The notes: a model not told the origin generated them from the sequence alone. A stretch of 64,000 nucleotides of DNA from Argyresthia goedartella (GCA_949825045.1 OX463820.1:12474501-12538500), one strand, 5' to 3'; positions 11,773 through 21,743 are shown, counted from the stretch's first letter. Program-made: numbers and translations.

Positions 11773-12060
11773 AGATTGAGCCATACTCCACCACGCTGGC
11801 TTAGTGCGGATTGATGGGTTGTTGGGCTAGTGATGGGCTACCCGATTTTCATATGTTTTCAAGCTGCCTTATTAGGGCCTCTGACCAGCTTTACGACCAC
11901 TACCACCGAGTAGCGATAGTAGCCGGGACCTACAGCTTAACGTGTCATCCGAAACACGAAAGTGCCCGAAACAAATGCGACATGGAAACGGACATCCATC
12001 CAGTAACCTTCTAACGGACGATCGTTTCCGATGTGCGAATACCTGTACCTAGGTCTGGGA
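11773..12060 (+). repeat. Dispersed repeat with GCCGGGACC-ACAGCTTAACGTG
   Basis: It shares CTGGCTTAGTGCGG, AGCTGCCTTATTAGGGCCT, AGTAGCCGGGACC and ACAGCTTAACGTGTCATCCG with 42,590-42,782. I recall this ending from many lepidopteran genomes. No frame is conserved between the two copies, so I treat it as a repeat of unknown class. Confidence 0.65.
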
Positions 12061-12605
12061 TACGGACGCTTTCTCGGTTATTGTTTTTGTTTTATTATCT
12101 TTTTTCACTAAGTTTTATTTTGCACGATGGTACAGATCGCTTCGTGTGTGAGTCCGACCCGAACTCGACCGATTATTTTATTAGTTAGTTTAGTTTTGAG
12201 ACCTCTAGAATCACTGCCAGTGTCGAACTCGCGACACGGCGCAGCTAAGTGTGTCGACATCACTCCAACCGTAATTATTATTGTACTAGGAACAAGCGAA
12301 ACGAGTGTTCTCAGAAAATAGCAGTACCCTCGTAGATTTAATGGCTGGTTTCGGCAAAATTATGATTAAGCTGCGAAGCGGGGATCCAGAGGGTTTGTGG
12401 TAAATTGGCCTGAATTACTAATTTCAAGCAATTAGTTTAACTAATCACAACTGTACAGAAATTGTAGAATTTACTCACATACTCCCCCATCGCCTTGTCT
12501 GTACACGCACTAAATGATAATGAAAGTGATCTAACTAAAAACATATTTTTCCAAGCACTGCCGCTTCGAGTGCCAAAGTGAGTCATCGCTGATGAGTGAT
12601 GATAA
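12061..12605. other. No gene recognised
   Basis: Short frames only. Nothing matches the repeats in this window. Confidence 0.5.
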
Positions 12606-12750
12606 ACTCTTCTCAGTTTGATCGGTTCTGATAATTGGTGAGGTATCACTCGCAATCTCCCAACCAATAAAACTATAGACCTACTCAATAAAACCGTATT
12701 TTCCTTGAGGTCATCAGTAATTCAAACAGCAGGCGCCCCGAATGGCCGTA
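12606..12750 (+). repeat. Dispersed repeat with CAGGCGCCC core
   Basis: GTTTGATCGGTTCTGA, GTGAGGTATCACTCGCAA, CTACTCAATA and AGTAATTCAAACAGCAGGCG recur in direct orientation at about 14,990-15,225 and, for the last block, at about 16,190-16,255. The class is unknown. Confidence 0.55.
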
Positions 12751-12837
12751 ACTATTATAGGAATTCTAGAACTTTATCACATACTCACCCTCGTCACATC
12801 TGTAGATATAAACTCATATACGTTTATAGCCTAAAAA

Positions 12838-13195
12838 ATTTAATTCAAACAAAGAAGCAATGAAAACATATGACAATCTGGAAATCTTGAAATTGCCATT
12901 TGAGCAATTTAAAAACCATGTTAAAGCGACTTTGTCGAAAAAGAGATATTACAATGTTCAAGATGACTTAAATGACGGGACTGTATGGGGTTATTCTGGA
13001 TCAACACAGACCTTGCTGTTAATAATTTTGTAATTATTTATTCCTGCTTATTAATTATGATGTAATGATATTGTAAAATTTGTATAAGTTAAGCACAAGC
13101 AATTTTTAAAAGAGATCTAAAAATCAATCTGTGGGAGTTTCTACGCCAATATACGCCAAATATCTACAGTAGGTAATAAATACATTTGGAATTTG
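12838..13195 (+). pseudogene. LINE-A 3' end
   Basis: The plus strand encodes LPFEQFKNHVKATLSKKRYY and VQDDLND, the C-terminal signature of LINE-A. A 3' UTR follows, ending GATCTAAAAATCAATCTGTG and GGGAGTTTCTACGCC. All LINE-A copies in the window are 5'-truncated. Related tails lie at 14,587, 18,752, 45,885, 46,753 and 47,336. Confidence 0.7.
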
Positions 13196-13603
13196 GAATT
13201 TGGAATCACATTTAATTTGATCGGACTCTGGAATATAGGTGCGAGAATAAAAAGTAAAAATTAATAATTAATGATTCTGCTTACAAAAAACGCAATGAAT
13301 TCTTACTGGAAATTTAATTGAAATAGAGTTACACTAGAATTATTATTAGCCAGTCGTTAAGAGAAAAAATCCTCGGTAGATTACAATGGGAAAACTATCT
13401 TTGAATTTTATAACAAACCAAATTGTTTATTTTTGTTACGTAACAAAACAATTTTGTTATTACTCAAGTTCAACACGGCCTTACTAATAAAAAAAGTTAT
13501 GCATGGTTTAACTTATTCAGTGTTTTGTTGTTTTTATACGTCGAGTAAATGTCAAATGTCAAAGACAAAACACTGTATAAGTTAAACCGTGAATAACTTC
13601 TTT

Positions 13604-14556
13604 TATCTACACACGTATCATAAACCCTTTTTACTGCGTTCAAAAACCGCACGTTACGATCAGCATTATGTTAAACTACTTGGTAAAAACTAGTTTCGTA
13701 TCTGGAAAACTACACATTATGGTCATTATGTGTAGTTTTTCTACATATAATGACAATCAAATTTCGAACGCCGACGCCCACCCGCGTGCCGTCCCTAGTT
13801 TGTCTGTGAAGTTGGTACTGACATTCAAATTTCGAACGCCGACGCCCGTCTGCGTGAATTTGGTACTAAAGAACAAGCTAAACAATTGCAGAACCACAAT
13901 GCCTTTTATTTTATTTTATTTTATTTTTATTGGGAAAAACAAACAATTGTACAATAGTTAGTACTAGATTATCGAAGTAGCATTAAGTAAAATTAGGTAA
14001 TTGTACAACCAGCACCGTTTTCCACAGATAAATCACACAGAATTAAACAATTAAGATACTGTTTTCACAAAAACAAATAAATGTAACTAGATATAGGTAC
14101 TATAAACTACACATACATAACTAATAGTAAAAATAATATGGAATGTATAATGTTATTATAGACTACGTAGGTACATCCAAGTATATAAGCTGGACCACTT
14201 AACTATCTTTATTATAAATTATATTCAATATTGCCATTTTGTATCTACCAGGAGACAAAGAAAATATATCAACACCTAAGAAGAATTCGTTGTAAGAGTG
14301 CAGTAGTCTGTACAATGGGGCTCTCTTGCCTGCATTTGTTCTGCATAGTTTGGTATGCCGGTCAAACATGCGGTTCCTGAACACATCAAAGAGAGATTAT
14401 GATATGTGTGTAGATAAACTAGTGTATGTAACTGTACATAATTAGGCATTAAAACTCTCGAGTGATATTATTATGAAACTCGCCTTCGGTTCGTTTCATA
14501 AGCCCACTCTCGAGTTTTAATGCCCTCCATTATGCAGCAGTCACATAAACTACTAT
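13604..14556 (+). mobile_element. TAGTAG foldback MITE, copy T3, interrupted
   Basis: It starts TATCTACACACGTATCAT and ends AGTCACATAAACTACTA. The CTCGAG loop is complete (about 14,455-14,516, with TTCGGTTCGTTTCATAAGCC). It is split at 13,904-14,354 by a LINE fragment and is itself inserted in the outer MITE. Confidence 0.85.
13904..14354 (-). mobile_element. 5'-truncated LINE fragment with 5-bp target duplication
   Basis: The plus strand begins with a (TTTTA)n run, so the element reads on the minus strand with an A-rich tail. ATGCC occurs at both junctions (13,899-13,903 and 14,355-14,359), consistent with a target-site duplication. The minus strand reads TKLCRTNAGKRAPLYRLLHS followed by YNEFFLGVDIFSLSPGRYK, a LINE-like C-terminal region, within a 61-codon frame (14,199-14,384). 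Confidence 0.7.
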
Positions 14557-14586
14557 TATTAGTAAGGCCGTGTCATTAATTTAACT

Positions 14587-14960
14587 GAGTTTATCAAACT
14601 GAATCATCACCAAATCAAAGTCAAAATTATTGATTACTGTAGATATTTACATATATTTACATACACAGCAATTGTAATTTTTTTGCCACTTCTCTACATT
14701 GGACCACTGTGGGAGAAGAAGGGCGTAGAAACTCCCACAGATTGATTTTTAGATCTCTTAAAATTTGGTTGTGCTTAACTGATACAAATATTATTATAAT
14801 TAATGAGCAGGAATAAATAATTACAAAATTATTAACAGCAAGGTATGTGTTGAGCCAGATTAACCCCATCCCATTTAAGTAATCTTGAACGTTGTAATAT
14901 CCCTTTTTCGACAAAGTCGCTTTAACATGCTTTTTAAATTGCTCAAATGGCAATAGGTGT
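14587..14960 (-). pseudogene. LINE-A 3' end
   Basis: The minus frame at 14,657-14,971 contains LPFEQFKKHVKATLSKKGYY and NVQDYLNG, followed by the LINE-A 3' UTR. The terminal TTATTGATTACTGTAGATAT block is shared with 18,752-18,893. The orientation is opposite to the 12,838 copy. Confidence 0.7.
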
Positions 14961-15231
14961 GGTAGTATCACTACTATACTATACTCAGTACAACTGAGTT
15001 TCCTTTACATCATGGGTAATTGATACGACAGGCGCCCGCAGACCGTGCTCAATTGATTCGTAGTTACACCAATCCCTCCTGATTCTAGATCATTCTCGGA
15101 TAATTTCCCCTGGTCGCGTCTTAAATCTTCTAAGTAATACAAACAAAGAAACAACCGCATCTCAGTTCGATCGGATCTGGTGAGGTATACTCGCAACTGT
15201 AAGAACCTACTCAATACAACTGGGCCCAATT
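14961..15231 (+). repeat. Dispersed repeat with CAGGCGCCC core, rearranged copy
   Basis: It contains ACAGGCGCCCGCAGACCG and, further right, AGTTCGATCGGATCTG, GGTGAGGTATACTCGCAA and CTACTCAATACAAC. The same blocks occur at 12,606-12,750 in a different order. Confidence 0.5.
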
Positions 15232-16171
15232 CCGCTAGCAGAATGACGGCTCACTTACAATGACGCGGCGAAGATGGCCAACTTCTTCATTTTGTGACGC
15301 ACAAGCACGTCACGTCCTTTTACTTGGGGTGAATATCTAATTTAGGTGATTAGTATTTTACTATATTACCTTAATTACTATTTACTATTACTAATATTTA
15401 CTATTATTACCTTAATTTCTCCCACTAAGGTTCGTGTCTCGGTAAAATTTGCAAACTCGATACGTGGTGTTGATTTTTTTTAAACAACAATTGTAAAATA
15501 AAAAAATAACAGCTCACACTCTGCTGTTACGTCAGTCGCTGCGGCTGCGAAATAGGGTGTTTGTTATTTATTTTTCAAAAACCACTGATTATTTCTTAAT
15601 TCCAAATAAATAATAAAGTAAAGATATTTTTGTACGCTTTTCATTTATGACGCATGTCTTAAGTTTTAGGTGTTTTTTTTAATCTCATCTCATAAACATA
15701 ACATGGCATCACACATTTTCCCATAAAGGGGTGGAAGAGGCACAATTGTGCCCACTTTTAGCCTGTTATTGAGTACTTCATTTTGCATGACATGGGGCTA
15801 TCCCTTCGCCGCAGCTGCAGAATAAAGAAGGTTTCCTCGCGAAGTTTTTCCATCAGCGTTAGAACGTCCGAAAAATGTGCTCAACATAAAGATCCCATCT
15901 CATCTATTTAGTTTTTTTTTCGTATTCATGACAAACAATGTTTTCAAACTACGATATACGATACGATAAAAGGATGCCTTCATAACATATATTTTTTTTA
16001 GGGATTTGGGAAGTGTCTCCTTAAAGAGGAATAACGCTTCAAAGATGGGCATTTGACAATAACATTCGCCTCAATCGCCTCAAAAATGATTCTCCAAACG
16101 CAATATAATTAATCCCAAAAGTTGACTGTCGTCGTCACGTCATTGCCACTGAGCCGTCATTGTGCTAACGG
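15232..16171. mobile_element. TIR element E1 with nested SINE-A
   Basis: The left end CCGCTAGCAGAATGACGGCT and about 35 further bases (CTTACAATGACGCGGC, GGCCAACTT) are inverted at the right end (AGTTGACTGTCGTCGTCACG, then GAGCCGTCATTGTGCTAACG). The imperfect TIRs are about 55 bp. A SINE-A fragment lies inside at 15,694-15,905. No transposase frame is seen, so it is non-autonomous. Confidence 0.65.
15694..15905 (-). mobile_element. SINE-A, 5'-truncated
   Basis: The plus strand shows the inverted ATGTT tail (AACATAACATGG), then CCCATAAAGGGGTGG, GGCACAATTGTGCCCAC and GGTTTCCTCGCGAAG. The tRNA-like head is missing. Confidence 0.8.
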
Positions 16172-16179
16172 AGTCCATG

Positions 16180-16260
16180 TCCTGCAGTTTCCTTTACATC
16201 ATCAGTAATTCATACGGCCAGGCGCCCGCTGGCCGTACCTAATTGATTCGTGATGCCGTC
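16180..16260 (+). repeat. Dispersed repeat with CAGGCGCCC core, third copy
   Basis: TTTCCTTTACATCATCAGTA, CGGCCAGGCGCCCGCTGG and AATTGATTCG match the copy near 15,000-15,060. Confidence 0.55.
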
Positions 16261-16347
16261 ATGCTGAGCGCATCACTACCCTCCTTGTGCTTCACTGACG
16301 AGTCGGCTGTAATGCGATCATGTCTGACGGGTGCTGCCAGGGACCCG

Positions 16348-16603
16348 ATTCCCGCACACAATGATCGCTCACTGACAATGACGCGACGACGGCGGTCAAC
16401 TTTAGTAATCTTTTATCTGATGTATTTGTAATCACTTTCTCTTTAGTTTATAACTAATTGCAGAAATTGAGGTAATTTAATCATATAAATTACCTCAATT
16501 TCTGCCACCTAAATATATTCTACAATCGCCAAATAATTGACACCTAAAGTTGACCGTCGCCGTCGTTTCATTCTCAATGAAAGGTCATTGTGATAGCAGA
16601 ATT
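16348..16603. mobile_element. Foldback element E2, short relative of E1
   Basis: Left arm: CACAATGATCGCTCACTGAC, GACGACGGCGGTCAACTTTA. Right arm: TAAAGTTGACCGTCGCCGTC and AGGTCATTGTGATAGCAGAA. The arms pair over about 60 bp. The centre (16,462-16,506) holds a second, nearly perfect hairpin, GCAGAAATTGAGGTAATTT and its complement. At 256 bp it is a typical MITE size. Confidence 0.7.
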
Positions 16604-17086
16604 GGGCCCCTGTTTTAGTGCAACTGCGGTGGGGTGGGCTTTTAAGCTATGAGACCCTCAAGTCCACTTGCACTAAATTCACTAAATATGTTATCGGCTT
16701 AAATTTATTTAGCGACTGTCAAATACGGCGACATTAAACCCGTCTAAAGCTGGCGGACTCGTGACTTGATATTTGGCATGTTTGACAGATTCAGCGAACG
16801 TCGTGCAAGGAAACCTTAGTCCTGAAATAACTACAACAAGTGCGAGTCGGACTCGCCCATGAAGGGTTCCGTTGTAGCAAATAATTATGTGACTGGATGT
16901 TTGTGTTGTAACTTTGTTTTTCATAGGGTTTGTATGAAAGTCAAGGTTATCTTTGCGGTTTTTAATAAATGTTTTATATCTTAAAAACTGCTTATTTTAT
17001 TTTGTTTGAACCAATTTTCGTTGAAAGTGTGTATACACAACATATATTCACTCTCTTACTTTAAAAGTTGGAGGGGGGGAAGGGGG

Positions 17087-17128
17087 GTGTTTATAGATAG
17101 GTCTTTTTAAAGACCTATCTATAAACAC
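17087..17128. repeat. Perfect 20-bp inverted repeat
   Basis: GTGTTTATAGATAGGTCTTT at 17,087-17,106 and its exact reverse complement at 17,109-17,128 are separated by TT. It lies within the REP-G copy. Confidence 0.95.
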
Positions 17129-17469
17129 ATATTATAGAAGGTTTTATGAAATAAATATTTTTTGGTTTCAGTTCCACGTATGGGGAGCCGCCTTTAATTA
17201 TTTAAAATTTTGTATAAAAATCGTAAAGCGGTTTACAGAATACATCTTGTCGTGTGAGGATCCGAACCTAACCAGAACCTAACAGCAAACAACCAAGATA
17301 AAATTTAGTAGTATCAGTTTATTAGAAGTATAGTATTTACAGTGAAGTCTATATAAAAAGATGATGCGAAGATGAGGATGGATGAGATGTGAAACAGGTT
17401 TTATAAAATACAGATGTCTGGATAGAAAGAAGGAAGCGGAGACCTGGGTGCAGGTGTATTTGTTGTTGT

Positions 17470-17770
17470 AAATGTTGTTGAAATCGTCGTTGTAGGAACA
17501 GTAGCGGGCGTACTTGTAGTTACGCCTCGCAGGATCCCGTTGTAGAAATCGTCGTTGTAGGAACGGTAGCGGCGTTGGCACGGCTCGCAGAATCCCGTTG
17601 TAGAAATCTTCGTTATAGGAATGGTAGCGGCGTAGGCGCGGCTCGCAGAATCCCGTTGTTTGAAGATTGATTTGAAGGTTTTGAGGGAGTTTGAAGGCTC
17701 GCAGGATCCCGTTGTAGATGGAGAATTTGGAGATTTGAAGGAGTTTGAAGGCTTCGCAGGATCCCGGGGT
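17470..17770. repeat. Tandem repeats inside the solo LTR
   Basis: The block GCAGRATCCCG recurs five times (starts about 17,529, 17,587, 17,645, 17,701, 17,756), at 55-58 bp spacing. The first three units share AAATCGTCGTTGTAGGAAC with small changes. Length variation of this kind is common in LTR U3/R regions. Confidence 0.8.
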
Positions 17771-17850
17771 TGAGCGACCCCGGGATAAGGCCTTTACTGG
17801 TACTTCCAGTTCAGAAACTGACGTGAGACTCCCAGAATTGAAGAAATGTT

Positions 17851-17864
17851 CTGCTTTTATACCC
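17851..17864 (-). promoter_or_regulatory. TATA box of the solo LTR
   Basis: The minus strand reads GGGTATAAAAGCAG inside the solo LTR, a strong match to the TATA consensus. A TCAGT initiator-like motif lies about 40 bases downstream, rather far for a canonical pair. With no coding sequence behind it, it could drive readthrough into 17.2 kb and below. Confidence 0.5.
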
Positions 17865-18751
17865 TTTTTGGAGAGTTCTAAAAATTATTTAAATTAAACG
17901 TAATTTTTGAGAGTGGCCAAGAGAGAAAGAGTATTTTTGTAAAAGTATTAAAGTAAACATATCAGACCGCTAACGAGTTTGAAAGGACATTGCCATGACA
18001 ACCAGATAAACAATCAATATATCAAATGTCAAATGTTGGTTTCAGGCTCGTAATATAAAATTTAACCAGTTCACATAGCCAAAATTACATAACAACGAAA
18101 GGAAAAATAGTAGCGCACCAGCGCGCACGAAGCCCGAGATTGTAGAGTTTCGGAGAAAGCCAAAAACAAGGTCACCAAAGGTAAGCCCCTTCCCTATCGA
18201 TTTAGAAGTGCTGATAACATGAAAATGCAGAGCGAACATGATTTATTAATGTATTCTTATGGTTTAAAACATTACAGGTTCCTATGGAAATAAAAGTGAT
18301 GACCAATAATAAGCCGCACAGCTCACCAAGTATCCAGCGTAATAGAGCAAGGTACCCTGACGGACAAACAAAAAGGACTGATGATGGAGCTGGAGCTAAG
18401 AAATAGGAAGCAAGAATAACATGTAAGTAACATAACACTACAATCTACATACCAAGTTTCAATTGTGTAGTCCTAATAGTTTCTGCATAAAGTTGCTGTG
18501 ACATACGGGCGGACGGACGGACAGATAGACTTGACTAAACTATAAGGGTTCCTTGTTTCTCTACGGTACCCTAAAAAGGACAAATTCTCTAACCCCTGAC
18601 CAATCAGATTCAGTAGAAGGTAATTATGGTTTATTGCTTGTACCCACTCGTTGTTCTACGAGGTACTGCAGCTTACTCTTGCGCCTATTTTGATAACGGA
18701 CAGAACTGCTGTTACAGAAATACTTTTACCTACGACGTTAAGAACGGATTG

Positions 18752-18893
18752 GAAGTCAAAGTCAAAGTACTTTATTACTGTAGATATTTACATATACTTA
18801 GCAAACGTCATTTTTTGCCTCTTCTCTACATTGGACCACTGCGGGAGAAGAAGGGCGTAGAAACTCCCACAGATTGATTTTTAGATCTCAGAG
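18752..18893 (-). pseudogene. LINE-A 3' UTR fragment
   Basis: It carries TTTATTACTGTAGATATTTA, CTTCTCTACATTGGACCACT and CTCCCACAGATTGATTTTTA, as at 14,587-14,770. A poly(T) run at 18,895-18,907 separates it from SINE-B. Confidence 0.7.
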
Positions 18894-18908
18894 TTTTTTT
18901 TTTTTTTA

Positions 18909-19183
18909 ATAATACCTTGGAGACTATTTACACACATTGATCTAGCCCCAAACTAGGATTCCCTGTATCTTGGGTACTTAGACAACGATTCACATACTCT
19001 TATATATAAATACTATACTTAGATAGATAAACAACCATGACTACAACGTACCCATGTACAAACGGATGTTTGTACATGGGTACAAACATCCGTTCTCATC
19101 AAACAAATATTTGCCCCCACCAGGACTCAAACCCGGGACCCTTGGCTTCGAAGGAAGGGTTACTGCCGACTCGGCCAGTCGTC
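18909..19183 (-). mobile_element. SINE-B, tRNA-derived
   Basis: On the minus strand the head includes GGCCGAGTCGGCAG, CCCGGGTTTGAGTCC (B box, one change) and GGTGGGGGCAAATATTTG. The 3' end is ATGTGTGTAAATAGTCTCC. An internal 16-bp inverted repeat (GTACCCATGTACAAAC and its complement, 19,048-19,083) is private to this copy. The head abuts the minisatellite. Confidence 0.8.
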
Positions 19184-19206
19184 AAGTATGTATTGGGGTT
19201 AGAGGT

Positions 19207-20498
19207 TGTTTTGTGTGTGTGTGTGTGTGAGTGTATGTAAGTATGTTTGCCCGCGACGGACGGAACGGAACGTAGCAGGTATATGCGTTTGGAGGTGTAT
19301 GTGTGTGCGTGTGTGAGTGCGTGTATGTATGTTTGCCCGCAACGGACGGAACGGAACGTAGGAGGTATATGCGTTTGGAGGTGTATGTGTGTGCGTGTGT
19401 GAGTGCGTGTATGTATGTTTGCCCGCAACGGACGGAACGGAACGTAGGAGGTATATGCGTTTGGAGGTGTATGTGTGTGCGTGTGTGAGTGCGTGTATGT
19501 ATGTTTGCCCGCAACGGACGGAACGGAACGTAGGAGGTATATGCGTTTGGAGGTGTATGTGTGTGCGTGTGTGAGTGCGTGTATGTATGTTTGCCCGCAA
19601 CGGACGGAACGGAACGTAGGAGGTATATGCGTTTGGAGGTGTATGTGTGTGCGTGTGTGAGTGCGTGTATGTATGTTTGCCCGCAACGGACGGAACGGAA
19701 CGTAGGAGGTATATGCGTTTGGAGGTGTATGTGTGTGCGTGTGTGAGTGCGTGTATGTATGTTTGCCCGCAACGGACGGAACGGAACGTAGGAGGTATAT
19801 GCGTTTGGAGGTGTATGTGTGTGCGTGTGTGAGTGCGTGTATGTATGTTTGCCCGCAACGGACGGAACGGAACGTAGGAGGTATATGCGTTTGGAGGTGT
19901 ATGTGTGTGCGTGTGTGAGTGCGTGTATGTATGTTTGCCCGCAACGGACGGAACGGAACGTAGGAGGTATATGCGTTTGGGGGTGTATGTGTGTGCGTGT
20001 GTGAGTGCGTGTATGTATGTTTGCCCGCAACGGACGGAACGGAACGTAGGAGGTATATGCGTTTGGGGGTGTATGTGTGTGCGTGTGTGAGTGCGTGTAT
20101 GTATGTTTGCCCGCAACGGACGGAACGGAACGTAGGAGGTATATGCGTTTGGAGGTGTATGTGTGTGCGTGTGTGAGTGCGTGTATGTATGTTTGCCCGC
20201 AACGGACGGAACGGAACGTAGGAGGTATATGCGTTTGGAGGTGTATGTGTGTGCGTGTGTGAGTGCGTGTATGTATGTTTGCCCGCAACGGACGGAACGG
20301 AACGTAGGAGGTATATGCGTTTGGAGGTGTATGTGTGTGCGTGTGTGAGTGCGTGTATGTATGTTTGCCCGCAACGGACGGAACGGAACGTAGGAGGTAT
20401 ATGCGTTTGGGGGTGTATGTGTGTGCGTGTGTGAGTGCGTGTATGTATGTTTGCCCGCAACGGACGGAACGGAACGTAGGAGGTATATGCGTTTGGGG
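19207..20498. repeat. 86-bp minisatellite, about 15 units
   Basis: GCCCGC recurs every 86 bp from 19,249 to 20,453, giving 15 units. Each combines an alternating purine-pyrimidine TG/CG-rich half (GTATGTGTGTGCGTGTGTGA) with GGACGGAACGGAACGTAGGA. The first unit is diverged (CGACGG, AGCAGG) and the rest nearly identical. GGAGG-to-GGGGG variants occur at about 19,980, 20,066, 20,410 and 20,495. The unit lacks TTA, CTA and TCA on the plus strand, so the minus strand has no stops and gives frames of 453, 465 and 391 codons. I do not call these genes. Confidence 0.95.
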
Positions 20499-21354
20499 GT
20501 AGAGCAGAGGTGTTTTGTTAGTGTGTTTGTGTGTTAGGCATTTTCGATGAGCTGTTCGCATTATATAGGTGTTTAACATCCGGCCTAGATTAAAAAAAAA
20601 CTTATATTACTGGATTATTGGATATTGTTTGTTATTAGCAGTAATAGATGCTCAAAAACACAACTTCTGCGCGAATAAAGTGCCGCTTTAATGTCATACT
20701 ATGAAAGCATTACTTTGAGTTTCTGTCAAACTTTTTGGTGTCGGTTGTGCATCCGAGCTACAGTAAGTGAGGGTTCTTTCAGACTATGGGATAATATTAA
20801 ATATCAAGTTATACAATTTTATCGCTCGCAACACTTTGTCTTTGAGCCCGTTCACGCTGGTGCTTTAATTTACATTACACCATTGACAAAACAAAAGGCA
20901 TCTTGTAATACATACTATATTCCATTGTTTGAAGGCACCGAATTGAGTAGACGCTGCTGGGTTCCTCTCTAGGATGAGACCCCACGCGGTTGTGTTACGT
21001 CACGCCCTTTCAAATATCACCCACTTATTGAGATCCCTATCCAGCTTAGTGTCCGCAGTGGGTCAGACAAAGTTCACACTTTAAGTTAACCTTTATGTCT
21101 AGCTCCATAAGAACTAACACGTCTCGTTAGCAAAGTTCGCTGGGTCACGTAGTTCAGCTCCTACACCTTCAGCTTTAGAAAGCGCCCACAACTATAATTC
21201 CGCTGTAACAAATGTTGTTACTCGTACCAAACTGACTTAAAAATAAAGGGGTGTTACACCATCCGATATGCAGGGTGTACCTAATAGAAAGGAGTAACAT
21301 TTTGTAAGGGCTTGCTACGGATATTAAAGTCATGAGCTATTTATGTGTGTATAA
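20499..21354. other. No gene recognised
   Basis: A 93-codon frame at 20,691-20,972 has no family resemblance or splice context. Nothing else is seen. Confidence 0.45.
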
Positions 21355-21743
21355 GTCACCGTAAGATAGTCAAAACCGTTAGTTGAGAAACTAACGTTTT
21401 TTTTTTCACGTAAGTTGATCAACTATCGTCGATAGTAAACTGTATCGTAATGCTTACTATATGACGCGTTAGTTAATCAACTAACGGTTAAAACTGTTAA
21501 ATAGTAAACTGGTTTAAACTTGAATTCTAAACGAAATACCAGGGAAAACACTGCGGCAGCTTAGGTGAAGACTAGAGGGGGCGAGCGCAGCGAAGCCCCC
21601 GAATAGTCTTCGTGTTAGGTTGACATGTAAGAACAAAAGAAACGTAAATTCTAAACCCTGTCGGTCTGTTTTACTATCTGTCGATAGTTGATCAACTATC
21701 GCGTTAGTTTATCAACTAACGGTTTTGACTATCTTCCGGTGAC
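21355..21743. mobile_element. Long-TIR MITE (GTCACCGTAAGATAG family), copy 2
   Basis: The ends GTCACCGTAAGATAGTCAAA and TTTTGACTATCTTCCGGTGAC pair over about 40 bp (one change, AC to CC). Inside are palindromic blocks such as CGATAGTTGATCAACTATCG. The core GGCGAGCGCAGCGAAGCCCC matches the recurrent module. Flanks are ATA-rich. It is 389 bp with no coding capacity. Confidence 0.85.

Larger units (their letters stand above)
13473..14573. mobile_element. Outer foldback MITE (ACACGGCCTTACTAAT ends) carrying nested insertions
   Basis: The left end ACACGGCCTTACTAATA and the right end TATTAGTAAGGCCGTGT are inverted. Inside the left part lies a hairpin, about 13,492-13,530 against 13,565-13,603, with GGTTTAACTTATTCAGTGTT against its complement. 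The right arm is separated by the T3 MITE. The original element was probably only about 150 bp. Confidence 0.75.
17248..18442 (-). mobile_element. Solo LTR, 1,195 bp
   Basis: It is bounded by TG (17,248) and CA (18,442) and flanked by ATCT on both sides (17,244-17,247 and 18,443-18,446). The host repeat is continuous without it. On the minus strand it has a GGGTATAAAAGCAG box (17,851-17,864) and, about 540 bp downstream, AATAAA near 17,317, so transcription would run on the minus strand. No gag or pol is present, so it is the product of LTR-LTR recombination. The family is unknown; a 4-bp duplication would fit many Gypsy-type elements. Confidence 0.75.
16820..18585 (+). repeat. REP-G variant copy split by a solo LTR
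   Basis: It begins GTGCGAGTCGGACTCGCCCA and GAAGGGTTCCGT. It is interrupted after ACAGAATACATCT at 17,247 and resumes at 18,443 with ATCTACATACCAAGTTTCAA. It then runs through (CGGA)n to CTATAAGGGTTCC and ACGGTACCCTAAAAA. The uninterrupted order is seen, inverted, at 34,788-35,557, which proves the insertion. Confidence 0.8.

Noticed and set aside
19207..20498. CRISPR-like array of regular repeats
   Set aside because: Units are contiguous tandem copies without unique spacers, in a eukaryotic setting.
19099..20579. Three long His/Thr-rich minus-strand frames of 391, 453 and 465 codons
   Set aside because: They are the same 86-bp minisatellite read in three frames. All are open because the unit contains no stop triplet on that strand; no start context, domain or non-repeat coding flank supports them.
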